Part shown: piece by piece, positions 25,987-34,137 of the stretch | Layout: each line of letters starts with the position of its first letter | Position numbering within the stretch: the first letter of the stretch is position 1 | NCBI GenBank assembly: GCA_964486935.1 | Contig: CAZAPG010000012.1 | Span: 62,001 to 126,000, forward strand | DNA: 64,000 nt | Origin: CAZAPG01 sp964486935 | GTDB lineage: Bacteria > Chloroflexota > Anaerolineae > 4572-78 > J111 | Direction: 5' to 3' | The notes under the pieces: model-generated | Told to the model about the DNA's origin: nothing | The model's input: the letters and a program-made list of their open reading frames with translations, nothing else | Database searches by the model: none | Program-made: the position numbers and the translations under genes

Positions 25987-26685
25987 CTATGATTTTTTGA
26001 GAAAATAGGTTTCGTAGGCTTCGGCAGTCCAGGGCAGGGCCGGTTTCAGAAACTCTTCAAAAATGGCCTGGGCGTACACCCTGATTTCGTACTGGGCATC
26101 GGGGGCCATGCGCAGGCCCACAAAATGGAGCAGGTTGTGGGCGTCAACCTTGCCGATAAATTGGGTGTACATAGATTGCGGCAAAAAGATGCGGGCCTGC
26201 TCTTTGGCAACGCCGGCCTCCAGCGCCTGGTTGTAAAACTCGATACTGCGCCGGTGGTGCTCGCCCAGCAGGTGGTTAAGCTGGCCGGCGGCTTCAGCCT
26301 CAACTTCGCCCTCGCTGCCCTGTTTGTTGCTGGCCGATTGTTGCCGCCAGGACAGGGGTTCGTAAAAATCAATATCTACCGAGGTGTAGCGGCGGCTCAC
26401 TTCGTTATAGTTCCAGGTGCGGTGGCGCATCCACTGGCGGGCTACAAACAGCGGGCACTTGATGCGAAATTTGAACTCGACCATTTCAAACGGGGTGGTG
26501 TGCCGGTGACGCAGCAGATAAAAAAGCAATTTTTTATCCCGCTCATCGCCTTTGCTCTCCCCCAAAAACGAGACTCTGGCCGCGTTGATAATGGCCAGGT
26601 CGTTGCCCATCAATTCTTGCAATTCAATCCAGCCTTTATCCAGCAAATCGACCCGTTTGCCAATGAGTTTTTCCTGGTTCGACAC
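25987..26685 (-). CDS. thyX: Flavin-dependent thymidylate synthase
   Basis: ThyX makes dTMP from dUMP using methylene-tetrahydrofolate and FAD/NADPH. The signature is RQWMRHRTWNYNEVSRRYT (RHRxxSxxxxSxR-type motif, here with N in place of the first Ser). Flanking blocks are HRHTTPFEMVEFKFRIKCP and the C-terminal ARIFLPQSMYTQF, DAHNLLHFVGLR. Length, 232 residues, is standard. The GTG at 26685 is supported by GGGAG 6 nt upstream. No thyA is visible in the window. Confidence 0.96.
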   Translation of the reverse strand: MSNQEKLIGKRVDLLDKGWIELQELMGNDLAIINAARVSFLGESKGDERDKKLLFYLLRHRHTTPFEMVEFKFRIKCPLFVARQWMRHRTWNYNEVSRRYTSVDIDFYEPLSWRQQSASNKQGSEGEVEAEAAGQLNHLLGEHHRRSIEFYNQALEAGVAKEQARIFLPQSMYTQFIGKVDAHNLLHFVGLRMAPDAQYEIRVYAQAIFEEFLKPALPWTAEAYETYFLKKS

Positions 26686-26785
26686 GTCAAACTCCCATCA
26701 TTTTATTTTACGCCCTGCTCCACAGCCAGGGGCTAACAATTTGTCCATTATACACGTTAAATAAGGGAGAGGGCAAAGGGGCGGC

Positions 26786-27898
26786 TTAACGCCACTCGAA
26801 GGTGCGCGGCTGGCCGGCCGGCGAGAGGCGCGGGCCGGTTGGGGTTCCCTGGGCATTGGCGCCGGTTTGTTGCTTAACCGTCACCGTCCAGGTAATAACC
26901 CCGCCGGCCAAACGCTCTGACCTGGCGATGCGCCAACTGCTGTTTTTGACCCAGTGTTCGGTAGTAGCGCCGGTGGGCCAGGTAAGTTGCAGCACGTAAT
27001 ATTCGCTGCTGGTTAGTAGCCGGGGAGAGGTCCAGTTGAGCAGCAGAGTTGGGCTGTCGATTACCTGCCCGCTGGCGGGGGTGAGCAATTGAGGCAGCGG
27101 GTAACCTGGCCCCGGCGTGGGCGTACTGCTGGGCAGCGGGGTAGGGGTTGAGGTTGGGGTGGGCGTTGAGAGGGGCACAATAATTTCCTGGCCGGGGTAA
27201 ATCAGGTCGATATTTAAATTGGGGTTGGCGGCCAGAATGGCGTCCATAGGGGTGCCAAATTCGTAGGCGATGCTGCTAATGGTATCGCCCGACTCAATCA
27301 CGTAGACCATCAGATTGGGCAATGAGTCGGCCGGCGCAACGGCGTTTTGGCTGGGGGGGATGATGAGCGTTTGCCCCGACCGCAACGAGCGGACATCCTG
27401 AATATTGTTGAGCGCGGCCAGTTCATCCATATCAACGCCATATTGCTGGGCAAGGTAGATGAGCGTTTCTCCGGCAACCACGGTATGGGTTCGCGGGGTG
27501 GGGGTGGGGGTGGGGGTTAACGTGGGCGTGGCGGTGGGCGTGCCGGTGTTGGTGGGGGTCGGCGTAAAGGTAGCGGTGGCGGTAGGCGTAAAGTTTTCTT
27601 CGGCCTGGGCCACCCGGTTGACTTCCCCTTGCGAACCTGTAACCCACCAAACAATCCCTACAATAATTAAGACCCCCAGGCCAATACTGGCCCAGGAACC
27701 GCTAAAAAATGAGGTGCTCAACGGCAGGCTGTCAACCGGTTGATGGCACATCATACAGGTGATGGCTCGCTCGGCTACGGGCGCGCCGCAGTGCAGGCAG
27801 CGCCGCTGGCGATGGTAATGGGCGGTTGTTTTGCCACAGGTAGGGCACCGGCTTTGATGCGCTGCCAGCTCGGTGCCGCACGATGAACATTCAATCAT
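26786..27898 (-). CDS. Zinc-ribbon, single-pass membrane protein with two LysM domains
   Basis: About 370 residues from ATG at 27898. The N-terminus has four CxxC pairs (CSSCG, CPTCG, CLHCG, CMMC) forming two zinc ribbons. A membrane helix follows near residues 68-88. A Thr/Pro linker (about 103-135) leads to two LysM modules (VVAGETLIYLAQQYGVD and VIESGDTISSIAYEFGTP), which bind peptidoglycan-like glycans. Another Thr/Pro linker and a C-terminal beta-domain (LLNWTSPRLLTSSEYYVLQL) end the protein. Topology implies cytoplasmic ribbons and extracytoplasmic LysM, a possible wall-sensing arrangement. Confidence 0.82.
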   Translation of the reverse strand: MIECSSCGTELAAHQSRCPTCGKTTAHYHRQRRCLHCGAPVAERAITCMMCHQPVDSLPLSTSFFSGSWASIGLGVLIIVGIVWWVTGSQGEVNRVAQAEENFTPTATATFTPTPTNTGTPTATPTLTPTPTPTPRTHTVVAGETLIYLAQQYGVDMDELAALNNIQDVRSLRSGQTLIIPPSQNAVAPADSLPNLMVYVIESGDTISSIAYEFGTPMDAILAANPNLNIDLIYPGQEIIVPLSTPTPTSTPTPLPSSTPTPGPGYPLPQLLTPASGQVIDSPTLLLNWTSPRLLTSSEYYVLQLTWPTGATTEHWVKNSSWRIARSERLAGGVITWTVTVKQQTGANAQGTPTGPRLSPAGQPRTFEWR

Positions 27899-27900
27899 AG

Positions 27901-27960
27901 CAATCAAAAATCAGAATTTAGAAATTAAAATTAGCAAAAAAGAATTATGGGCTTGATTGA
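27901..27960. repeat. Degenerate short-word tract
   Basis: AT-rich near-repeats (TCAAAAATCAGAATTT, AGAAATTAAAATTAGC, TTGATTGATGAATTGTC) fill the gap upstream of the LysM gene and run into the 3' end of the next gene. They resemble the other word-like tracts in the window. Confidence 0.4.
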
Positions 27961-29721
27961 TGAATTGTCAATTTTGGGGACGCGCCAAAAAGAGGCGGCG
28001 ATTAGCCCAGCAATGAGCAGCGCGGCCAACCCGCTGAAAATGGCCCCTACGGTGCGGGGCGGGGTGCTGCCCATCTCCAGGCGCAAGGTATGTTCTCCGG
28101 CGGGCGCATCAACGGTAATCAGGCCAAAGGGCGGCTCGGCGCGGTGGGGGATGCGTTCGCCGTTGAGCAAGACCCGCCAGCCGGGGTAATCGTAGGTATA
28201 AAATTGCACCGTCACCGGCGAGCGGGCATCCACTCTAATCTCGTCCGACGCGCCGCCGTGATGCAACATCTGTAGTGTGCCCTGCCCGGCAATGATGCCC
28301 GCCGTGGTCAGCGGCTGGCCATTGAGGTATTGGGCTTCCATAGGGCTGGTTTGGGGCTGCTCGGCGGTCGCAGAAACCATGCCCACCCGGTCTACAATAG
28401 AAGCGCGGTCCCAGTTGACAACGGCCAGCGGGGTTTCGGCCCAGGCGGGAATTTGGGTGTATTGCGGCGCAGTGTAGCCAAAAGAGGCCAGCACGACAAC
28501 CAGGCAAAGCAGGCAGAGGTGAGGAAGTTGGTGATTAGTGATGAGCAACGAAGCGCCCTTTGGGTATTGGTCATTGGCAATTGATGCCAGCGCGCCCGCC
28601 ACAATCGACATGGTGAAGGCCGTTACCGCCAGCAACCGCCACGGAAACTGCACCAGGCTGGCAATGGGCAGCATCTGCCACAGGGGGCCGGCCAGGGGCG
28701 ACATCAACAGAATTACCACAACCGTCGTAGCCATAAAAAAGAGGGCGGTATTCCGGTGAGGGTAGCGATGGGTCAGGCTGACCACCAGGGCAAACATAAA
28801 CAAACTCACCCCCACAATACCCAGTTGAAACGAGAAGTCATCGAGCAGGCCTGCGCCGGCGTAGCCATAACCCCATTCCGGCGAGAAAAATTGCGAAAAA
28901 TAAACAAAGTGCTGCAAATAGTTGTAGCTGCCGCTGGTCCACTGCTCTATTTTAATGAAGCGCACCTCAAACAGCATCGGCGCCAGATAAATGGCGGCCA
29001 GGGCCAGGCCCAGCAACCCGGCTGCGGCAGAGTAAAGGGCCGTATCAATTAGCAACCGGTAACGGAAAGTTGCCTGGGTATTGAGAATTGTTTTAGCCGT
29101 AATTAAATAAAGCAGGTAGACAATCAACAGCGGCGTGAAGGTAAAAAACGAAGTGTGATGCGTCAGCGCCAGCAGGCCATAACCCAACCCGGCCAGCGCC
29201 ACTCGAGACGGCGAGGGCGCGGCCACCAGTTCGGTGAAGGCCCAAAACAAAAAGGGGATGACGGCCAGGGCCACAAATTCGGCGTAGGCGCTGCGCACAA
29301 AAATTTCAACCAGGTGAAAAGGGGCGTACATGTAAACAATCGCCGCCAGCAGGCCCGCATCGGGGCCGTACAGCCGGCGAACAAAGCCGTACATGCCCAA
29401 CCCGGCTGCAAGCGTAGCCAGAATGTACATCGTTTTAACCGAGGCGGTCAGCCCCAGCCCCAGCAGGTGAAAAATTTGCGCCCCGTAAAAGGCCAGCGGC
29501 GCGTACAAATTAAAGAGCGGGTAGCCATACCCAAAGGCAAAATCCGGCGACCAGCGCGGCCACAAATAGCCATCGCGCCAGGTCTGGTCAAACTCTACCA
29601 GAAAAAAAACGCTGTGTTTGGCGTCGTGGGCCTCAAAAAAATAGGCCGGGGTGAGCAGCGGTCCCCAGGCAAAAATAGACAGGGCCAGCGCCAGCCAGAG
29701 TTGCGGGTCTGGTTTCTTCAT
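27931..29721 (-). CDS. Polytopic membrane protein, PTPS-related/GT-C-like (paralogue 1)
   Basis: About 596 residues with roughly twelve membrane segments and a C-terminal beta-rich extracytoplasmic domain (GQGTLQMLHHGGASDEIRV, YDYPGWRVLLNGERI). It fits the family annotated as 6-pyruvoyl-tetrahydropterin synthase-related or YfhO-like, probably lipid-linked-sugar glycosyltransferases. The motif AHDAKHSVFFLVEFDQTWRD after the first helix and DFAFGYGYPLFNLYAPLAFY are shared with paralogue 2. The ATG at 29721 overlaps the upstream stop as ATGA. A short-word repeat tract is embedded in the coding sequence at 28521-28583, between two helices. Confidence 0.8.
   Translation of the reverse strand: MKKPDPQLWLALALSIFAWGPLLTPAYFFEAHDAKHSVFFLVEFDQTWRDGYLWPRWSPDFAFGYGYPLFNLYAPLAFYGAQIFHLLGLGLTASVKTMYILATLAAGLGMYGFVRRLYGPDAGLLAAIVYMYAPFHLVEIFVRSAYAEFVALAVIPFLFWAFTELVAAPSPSRVALAGLGYGLLALTHHTSFFTFTPLLIVYLLYLITAKTILNTQATFRYRLLIDTALYSAAAGLLGLALAAIYLAPMLFEVRFIKIEQWTSGSYNYLQHFVYFSQFFSPEWGYGYAGAGLLDDFSFQLGIVGVSLFMFALVVSLTHRYPHRNTALFFMATTVVVILLMSPLAGPLWQMLPIASLVQFPWRLLAVTAFTMSIVAGALASIANDQYPKGASLLITNHQLPHLCLLCLVVVLASFGYTAPQYTQIPAWAETPLAVVNWDRASIVDRVGMVSATAEQPQTSPMEAQYLNGQPLTTAGIIAGQGTLQMLHHGGASDEIRVDARSPVTVQFYTYDYPGWRVLLNGERIPHRAEPPFGLITVDAPAGEHTLRLEMGSTPPRTVGAIFSGLAALLIAGLIAASFWRVPKIDNSSIKPIILFC
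28521..28583. repeat. Short-word repeat tract inside a coding sequence
   Basis: GTTGGTGATTAGTGATGAG and GTATTGGTCATTGGCAATTG are degenerate tandem words like those found between genes elsewhere. In frame they encode an insert read as ANDQYPKGASLLITNHQLPH just after the helix ending SIVAGAL. An analogous insert lies at the same place in paralogue 2. Confidence 0.5.
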
Positions 29722-31655
29722 CTTATTCGACTCACCGCCAACAAGCCCAACCAGACCACCGCCGAAGCCGCCGTCACCCAAAAGCCAATCAGCCGCACCG
29801 GCGTGTCCTCAAACCGAAGCTCCAAAAAATGAGAGCCGGGCGGAATGGGCGCCACCATCCAGCCCTCGATGGGCGTGGTGCGGATGGGCGGCGTGTCCAC
29901 CAGCGGGCCAATTCGCGTGACCGGCCCTTTCTCTGCCTCCAAATTGCCATTGTGCGGGCCAAGGTCTTGATAAATATAAGCCGTCCAGCCGGGGTAGTAG
30001 GGCACAAAAAAGGTGACGCTTTGCCCCGCTTTATCCGCGCCAACCCACAGCAGTTCATGCACGCTGTCCATCTCCATCGAGTAGACGCCCACGCTGTTAT
30101 CGGCGGGCAGGGCGGTGTAGTTGACTTTGGTGGTAATCTGGCCGCCGCGCTCCACCTGCTCGGCCAGGGTAGACCAGTTGGGGATGCGTCGCACCCAGGC
30201 CGTTTGTCCGGTCATCTCATCCGACGATTGCTGAAAGCGAAAGAGCGCTGCCTGGCTCACCGGCCCCTCGGTGGGTTTGGGGTCGCGGACATCGGCCTGA
30301 AGGTAGGGATAGCTGGACAGGAGAATGAGGCAGGCGAGGATGATGGTAGATATCAGTAATTGGTAATTAGTAATTGGCGAGTTTTGAGTTTGGAGTTTGG
30401 AGTTCTGAGTTCGAAATACTGACAACTGATGACTGACCACCGTTCCGGCCACAATGGAAATGAGCGGCGCGATAATCACCAGCAATCGCCAGGGGAACTG
30501 GGCAAACGTGGAGAGCGGCAGGAGGGTCCAAACAATGTTAGAGGCGGGCGTGGTTAGAAACACTAAAATGAGGGTCATTGTTTGATAAAAGTAGAGCGCG
30601 CGCCGCACCGGCCGGTCAGGCAACCGGGGCACGATGAGAAAAGAAAAAATAAACAAAATGGCAGCGGCCAACCCAAGCTGAAAACCGGCCTCGTCGTTGG
30701 GGCCGGGGATGCTGGCCCCAAAACCCCATCTGGGCGAGAAGAGCTGAAAAATTTCCACAAAATCGTCGCCAAAGGCAAATCGACCCCCCACCCACTGGTC
30801 GACCCGCACAAAGCGGTACTCCAGAATGGCCGGCAGCCAGAAAATGGCGCTCAACCCCAGGCCAAAAGCCAGCATCAAGGCCGGGGGAATACCGGCGAAA
30901 ATGAGGCGCAATATGTGATGCGTGAGGCGTGAAACCTGAAACCCAAAAACCGAGACCCGGAACGCTAAAAGCATATAAGCCACAAACAACCCCAGAATAG
31001 GGGTGAACATCAGCGCCAGCAGATTGCTGGTGAACATCAGCGCGGCATAGGCCAGCGCGCCCCACAGCAGCGCGGCCAGCCGGGGGCGGGTGACAGCCTC
31101 GAAAAAGCCCCACAGCACCAGCGGCACAAACACAAAGCCCACCGACTCGGCCAGCGCCGCCCGCACGTACAGGTCAAAAATGTGATAAGGGATGTAAACG
31201 TAGGTTAGCGCGGCTATCAATCCGGCGGGTTGGCCCAGCAAGCGCCGCCCAAACAGATACATCGCCAGGCCGGAGAGCAGCGCCGACAGCCCAAAAACCA
31301 CTTTGACGGCGGTCACAATTTCCAATCCGGCCAGATGCAGCGCCTGGCCGGCGTAAGAGGATAACGGCCCGTAGATATTAAAAAAGGGATAGCCATAGCC
31401 AAAGGCAAAATCCGGCGCCCAGCGCGGATACCAGACGCCATCCTGAATGGATTTGTTGAACTGGTGCAAAAAATAAACCGAGTGGCGGGCATCGTGCGCG
31501 CCCCAAAAATAGCCGGGCTGCAACAGCGGCCCAATCACCGACAGCGACAACAGCAATGTTAGCCACAGGTAGGGGTCCGATAGGTTTTGGATTTTGCCTG
31601 CCCTGGGCAGTTCAGGGGATTTTGGACTTTGGATTGCGAATTGCAAATTACTCAT
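29718..31655 (-). CDS. Polytopic membrane protein, PTPS-related/GT-C-like (paralogue 2)
   Basis: A 645-residue membrane protein closely related to the next gene: WGAHDARHSVYFLHQFNKS, DFAFGYGYPFFNIYGPLSSY, LYVRAALAES and a C-terminal domain with PYYPGWTAYIYQD and GSHFLELRFEDTPVR. It has about twelve helices. Three word-like tracts lie within it: the N-terminal roughly 25 residues (NLQFAIQSPKSPELP), the insert FRVSVFGFQVSRLTHHIL and the insert SVFRTQNSKLQTQNSPITNY. It overlaps paralogue 1 by ATGA. The ATG at 31655 has no clear ribosome site and lies inside a tract, so the true start may be internal. Confidence 0.78.
   Translation of the reverse strand: MSNLQFAIQSPKSPELPRAGKIQNLSDPYLWLTLLLSLSVIGPLLQPGYFWGAHDARHSVYFLHQFNKSIQDGVWYPRWAPDFAFGYGYPFFNIYGPLSSYAGQALHLAGLEIVTAVKVVFGLSALLSGLAMYLFGRRLLGQPAGLIAALTYVYIPYHIFDLYVRAALAESVGFVFVPLVLWGFFEAVTRPRLAALLWGALAYAALMFTSNLLALMFTPILGLFVAYMLLAFRVSVFGFQVSRLTHHILRLIFAGIPPALMLAFGLGLSAIFWLPAILEYRFVRVDQWVGGRFAFGDDFVEIFQLFSPRWGFGASIPGPNDEAGFQLGLAAAILFIFSFLIVPRLPDRPVRRALYFYQTMTLILVFLTTPASNIVWTLLPLSTFAQFPWRLLVIIAPLISIVAGTVVSHQLSVFRTQNSKLQTQNSPITNYQLLISTIILACLILLSSYPYLQADVRDPKPTEGPVSQAALFRFQQSSDEMTGQTAWVRRIPNWSTLAEQVERGGQITTKVNYTALPADNSVGVYSMEMDSVHELLWVGADKAGQSVTFFVPYYPGWTAYIYQDLGPHNGNLEAEKGPVTRIGPLVDTPPIRTTPIEGWMVAPIPPGSHFLELRFEDTPVRLIGFWVTAASAVVWLGLLAVSRIR
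30357..30437. repeat. Short-word repeat tract inside a coding sequence
   Basis: TTGGTAATTAGTAATTGG, then AGTTTTGAGTTTGGAGTTTGG and CTGACAACTGATGACTGAC are degenerate tandem words. The reading frame passes through them and encodes the polar insert SVFRTQNSKLQTQNSPITNY directly after the helix ending SIVAGTV, the same position as the insert in paralogue 1. Confidence 0.6.
30917..30965. repeat. Second short-word tract inside the same coding sequence
   Basis: GTGATGCGTGAGGCGTGAAA and CCTGAAACCCAAAAACCGAG are degenerate words like the intergenic tract at 44083-44156. In frame they read FRVSVFGFQVSRLTHHIL between two membrane helices. Confidence 0.5.
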
Positions 31656-31668
31656 TATTCATTGCCAA
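31605..31668. repeat. Short-word tract at the start of paralogue 2
   Basis: GGATTTTGGACTTTGGATTG, CGAATTGCAAATTAC and TCATTATTCATTGCC form a degenerate run covering the annotated start codon and the first residues of the gene. This makes the true N-terminus doubtful. Confidence 0.45.
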
Positions 31669-31675
31669 AGGTTGT

Positions 31676-33379
31676 TTATTGGACATCCAGAATCACCCGG
31701 CCTTCAGCATCGCCGGCCACGGGCAAACGCGCAAAGGTGGCTTCATCGTACAGCCCCAGCAAAACGCGATACGGCCCCGGCGGCGCGCCGGCGGGAAGCT
31801 GGATGGCGTAGGTATCGTTAATCAACTCGCCGGGAATCCAGCGGGAGGTGGGGTAAGCGCCCGCCTGCGGCTGGCCGTCAAACTGGGCCAGCACCTTGCC
31901 GTGGGAGTCGACCAGATGGGCAAACACTTTCCAGTTTTCGCCAAAAGTGCTCAACGGCTGCCAGGTGACGCGCAACCGCAGCGTGTCATTGGCTTGCAGG
32001 GGGCCGCGCGCAGCCAGCGGAATTTCGGTTGGGCCGCGCTGCAAATCCACGGTGTAATCGGTGGTTGCCACCCAAAATTCATAATTCAGCGCCGCCAGTT
32101 GCGAGTCGCCCAGAATGGCCTGGGGAGCCTCCAGCCAACCGGCGCGGGGCTGCATAAACCGGGGCAGCAGGTAGGGATAGACGGCCAAAATAATAATGAT
32201 GACGACCGCCCCCAGCAGCGGCAACTGCGCCAGCCGAGGCTCCAGCCACAGCGCCGCCCCGGCCAGCGCCGCCAGGCACAGCCCAATCAGCCCCAAAAGC
32301 TGCCAGGGGTAGGTGAGCGTGGCCGAAAGCGGGTAGCCGGCCAGCAGCGGCAATTGCCACAGCGCCGAGGTGAGGCCAAATTGCAGCAAAATCAGCGCCA
32401 GCGCCGCCGCCCCAAAAAAGAGCAACCGGCGGTCGGTGCGGGGGGCCGGCGACTCGCCGCGCTGCCATACAAACAGGGCCAGCAGCGATAACCCCACTGC
32501 GGCCAGCCCCAGTTGCAGCGACAGGCCATCGTTCCAACCGGGGCGGCTGGGGCCAAAGCCCCAATAGGCCGAAAGCAGTTGAAACGGGTAGAGAAAATGG
32601 TCGGTAAATTGCGTCAGGCTCACGGGGAATAACGGGCGGGCCGGCAATATCAGGTAAACGGCCATCGCCAGGGCTGTGCCGCCAAGGGCCGCGCCCGCCG
32701 GCAACAACGCCTGTGGCCGGTGGACTACCAGCAGCAACAACAGTACCAACAGCAGCGCCCAGAGGGTCAGCCCCAACTGAGTCAGGCCCAGGGCCAGCCA
32801 GAACAGCGTGGCCATAGGGGTCAATTTTAATTTTGGAGAGGTGACAAGATAGGTAGTAGCCAGCGCCCCCCAGGGCAGCAACCCCCAAAAAAGGGACTCG
32901 CCCCAGGCGCCGCGCACGTACACCGTCACAATCTGGTGCGGCAGGTAGGTGTACACCAGCGCCGACACCAGCGCGCCGGCGCTGCCCAGCCAGCTTCGCA
33001 GCCATAAAAACAGGCCCAGGCTGCCCAGCAGCCAGCCAACGCCTATCACAAATTTAACGGCAGCAATGGGCGCAAGCGGCAGCAGCGCCGCCAGATAGTA
33101 AGGCAGCAGGCCGGCGCTGCGCAGCGGGTCAAAGCGGGTGGCAAGGTGGGGCAGCCAGGTGAGCTGGCCCAGATTGGCCCGCAAATCGGCCAGATTCCAC
33201 AGCGGGGTAAAGCCGGCGTGGGTTTGAAAATAACCGGGGTACAGCAGGGGGGCCAGCGCAAAAACCGGCAAAATCAGCGCCAGCAGCAAGGCAGCCCTGG
33301 CAGACAAGGTAGCGTTAACCGGCGGAGCGGCCACTGCTGGCGTGTCGGCCCCAATATTTGGATTACTCTTGCTGACCAT
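31676..33379 (-). CDS. Polytopic membrane protein, divergent paralogue 3
   Basis: A 567-residue membrane protein with about twelve helices, more distantly related to the two genes downstream. YPGYFQTHAGFTPLWNLADLR replaces the AHD segment, and VYTYLPHQIVTVYVRGAWGES corresponds to the YVY-P-H--D-YVR-A-AES region. The C-terminal part is a soluble beta-domain (LRLRVTWQPLSTFGENWKVF). The overall gene order suggests an envelope glycan or glycolipid pathway. The ATG at 33379 overlaps the HD-domain gene by 17 nt. Confidence 0.75.
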   Translation of the reverse strand: MVSKSNPNIGADTPAVAAPPVNATLSARAALLLALILPVFALAPLLYPGYFQTHAGFTPLWNLADLRANLGQLTWLPHLATRFDPLRSAGLLPYYLAALLPLAPIAAVKFVIGVGWLLGSLGLFLWLRSWLGSAGALVSALVYTYLPHQIVTVYVRGAWGESLFWGLLPWGALATTYLVTSPKLKLTPMATLFWLALGLTQLGLTLWALLLVLLLLLVVHRPQALLPAGAALGGTALAMAVYLILPARPLFPVSLTQFTDHFLYPFQLLSAYWGFGPSRPGWNDGLSLQLGLAAVGLSLLALFVWQRGESPAPRTDRRLLFFGAAALALILLQFGLTSALWQLPLLAGYPLSATLTYPWQLLGLIGLCLAALAGAALWLEPRLAQLPLLGAVVIIIILAVYPYLLPRFMQPRAGWLEAPQAILGDSQLAALNYEFWVATTDYTVDLQRGPTEIPLAARGPLQANDTLRLRVTWQPLSTFGENWKVFAHLVDSHGKVLAQFDGQPQAGAYPTSRWIPGELINDTYAIQLPAGAPPGPYRVLLGLYDEATFARLPVAGDAEGRVILDVQ

Positions 33380-33938
33380 CTAACCCCAGTTCTGAGGCGG
33401 CAGCCTGCATAGATTTGAGCACAATTTCAATGTGCTCGTCCAGTTCTACGCCCAAATCGGCCGCGCCGGCCTCAATTTCTTCGCGATTAACGCCGGGGGC
33501 AAAGGCTTTGGTCTTCCACTTCTTTTTAACCGATTTAACCTTAACATCCCGAATATCTTTAGAGGGGCGCACCAGGGCCACAGCGGCAATCAGGCCGGTC
33601 AGTTCATCAACCGCGTAGAGCGTTTTCTCCATTTTAGACTCGCGCTCAACGCCGGTAACTTCGGTGGCGTGCGAGAGAATGGCCCGCACAATCTCTTCGT
33701 CAACGCCGCGCTCGCGCAAAATAGGCGCGCCGGTGTTGGGGTGTCCATTTTGCGACACGTCGGGCCAGCGTTCGTAGTCAAAATCGTGCAGCAAGCCGAC
33801 CAGCCCCCACCGTTGTTCGTCGGCGCCAAAGTGGCGGGCGTAGCCGCGCATGGCCGCCTCTACCGAGAGCATATGGCGGCGAAGCTGCGGACTTTCGGTA
33901 TACTGGCAAACTAAATTCCAGGCAGTCTGTCGATTCAC
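33363..33938 (-). CDS. HD-domain hydrolase
   Basis: A 191-residue cytoplasmic HD-superfamily phosphohydrolase. RHMLSVEAAMRGYARHFG supplies the first His, GLVGLLHDFDYERWPD the HD dyad, and AILSHATEVTG a further His. The C-terminal third is a helical basic/acidic segment. GTG at 33938 is preceded by GGAGG with 6-nt spacing, a decisive ribosome site. Substrate unknown; family members act on nucleotides or phosphate esters. It heads the minus-strand run, divergent from EF-G2. Confidence 0.88.
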   Translation of the reverse strand: MNRQTAWNLVCQYTESPQLRRHMLSVEAAMRGYARHFGADEQRWGLVGLLHDFDYERWPDVSQNGHPNTGAPILRERGVDEEIVRAILSHATEVTGVERESKMEKTLYAVDELTGLIAAVALVRPSKDIRDVKVKSVKKKWKTKAFAPGVNREEIEAGAADLGVELDEHIEIVLKSMQAAASELGLDGQQE

Positions 33939-34025
33939 GTTTTACCTCCGGTAGCAAAGTTTGGGCATTATATCACAAATTGGGGTCTTGGCTAAGTTGC
34001 CTTTGTGACCGCTATCGCAACCCTT

Positions 34026-34054
34026 TTGACAATCCCCCCTGATTGGATTAGAAT
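34026..34054 (+). promoter_or_regulatory. Strong sigma-70-type promoter for EF-G2
   Basis: A perfect TTGACA (34026-34031), exactly 17 bp, then TAGAAT (34049-34054, 5 of 6 to consensus). It lies 84 nt upstream of the ATG at 34138. The leader contains a small hairpin, TTTACC-TTTTCA-GGTAAA. Confidence 0.7.
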
Positions 34055-34137
34055 TGCTATCGTTTACCTTTTCAGGTAAATTTATCGTACACCGATGTGC
34101 AAAATTTCGCGAATGAACGCGATTCAAGGAGATATTA

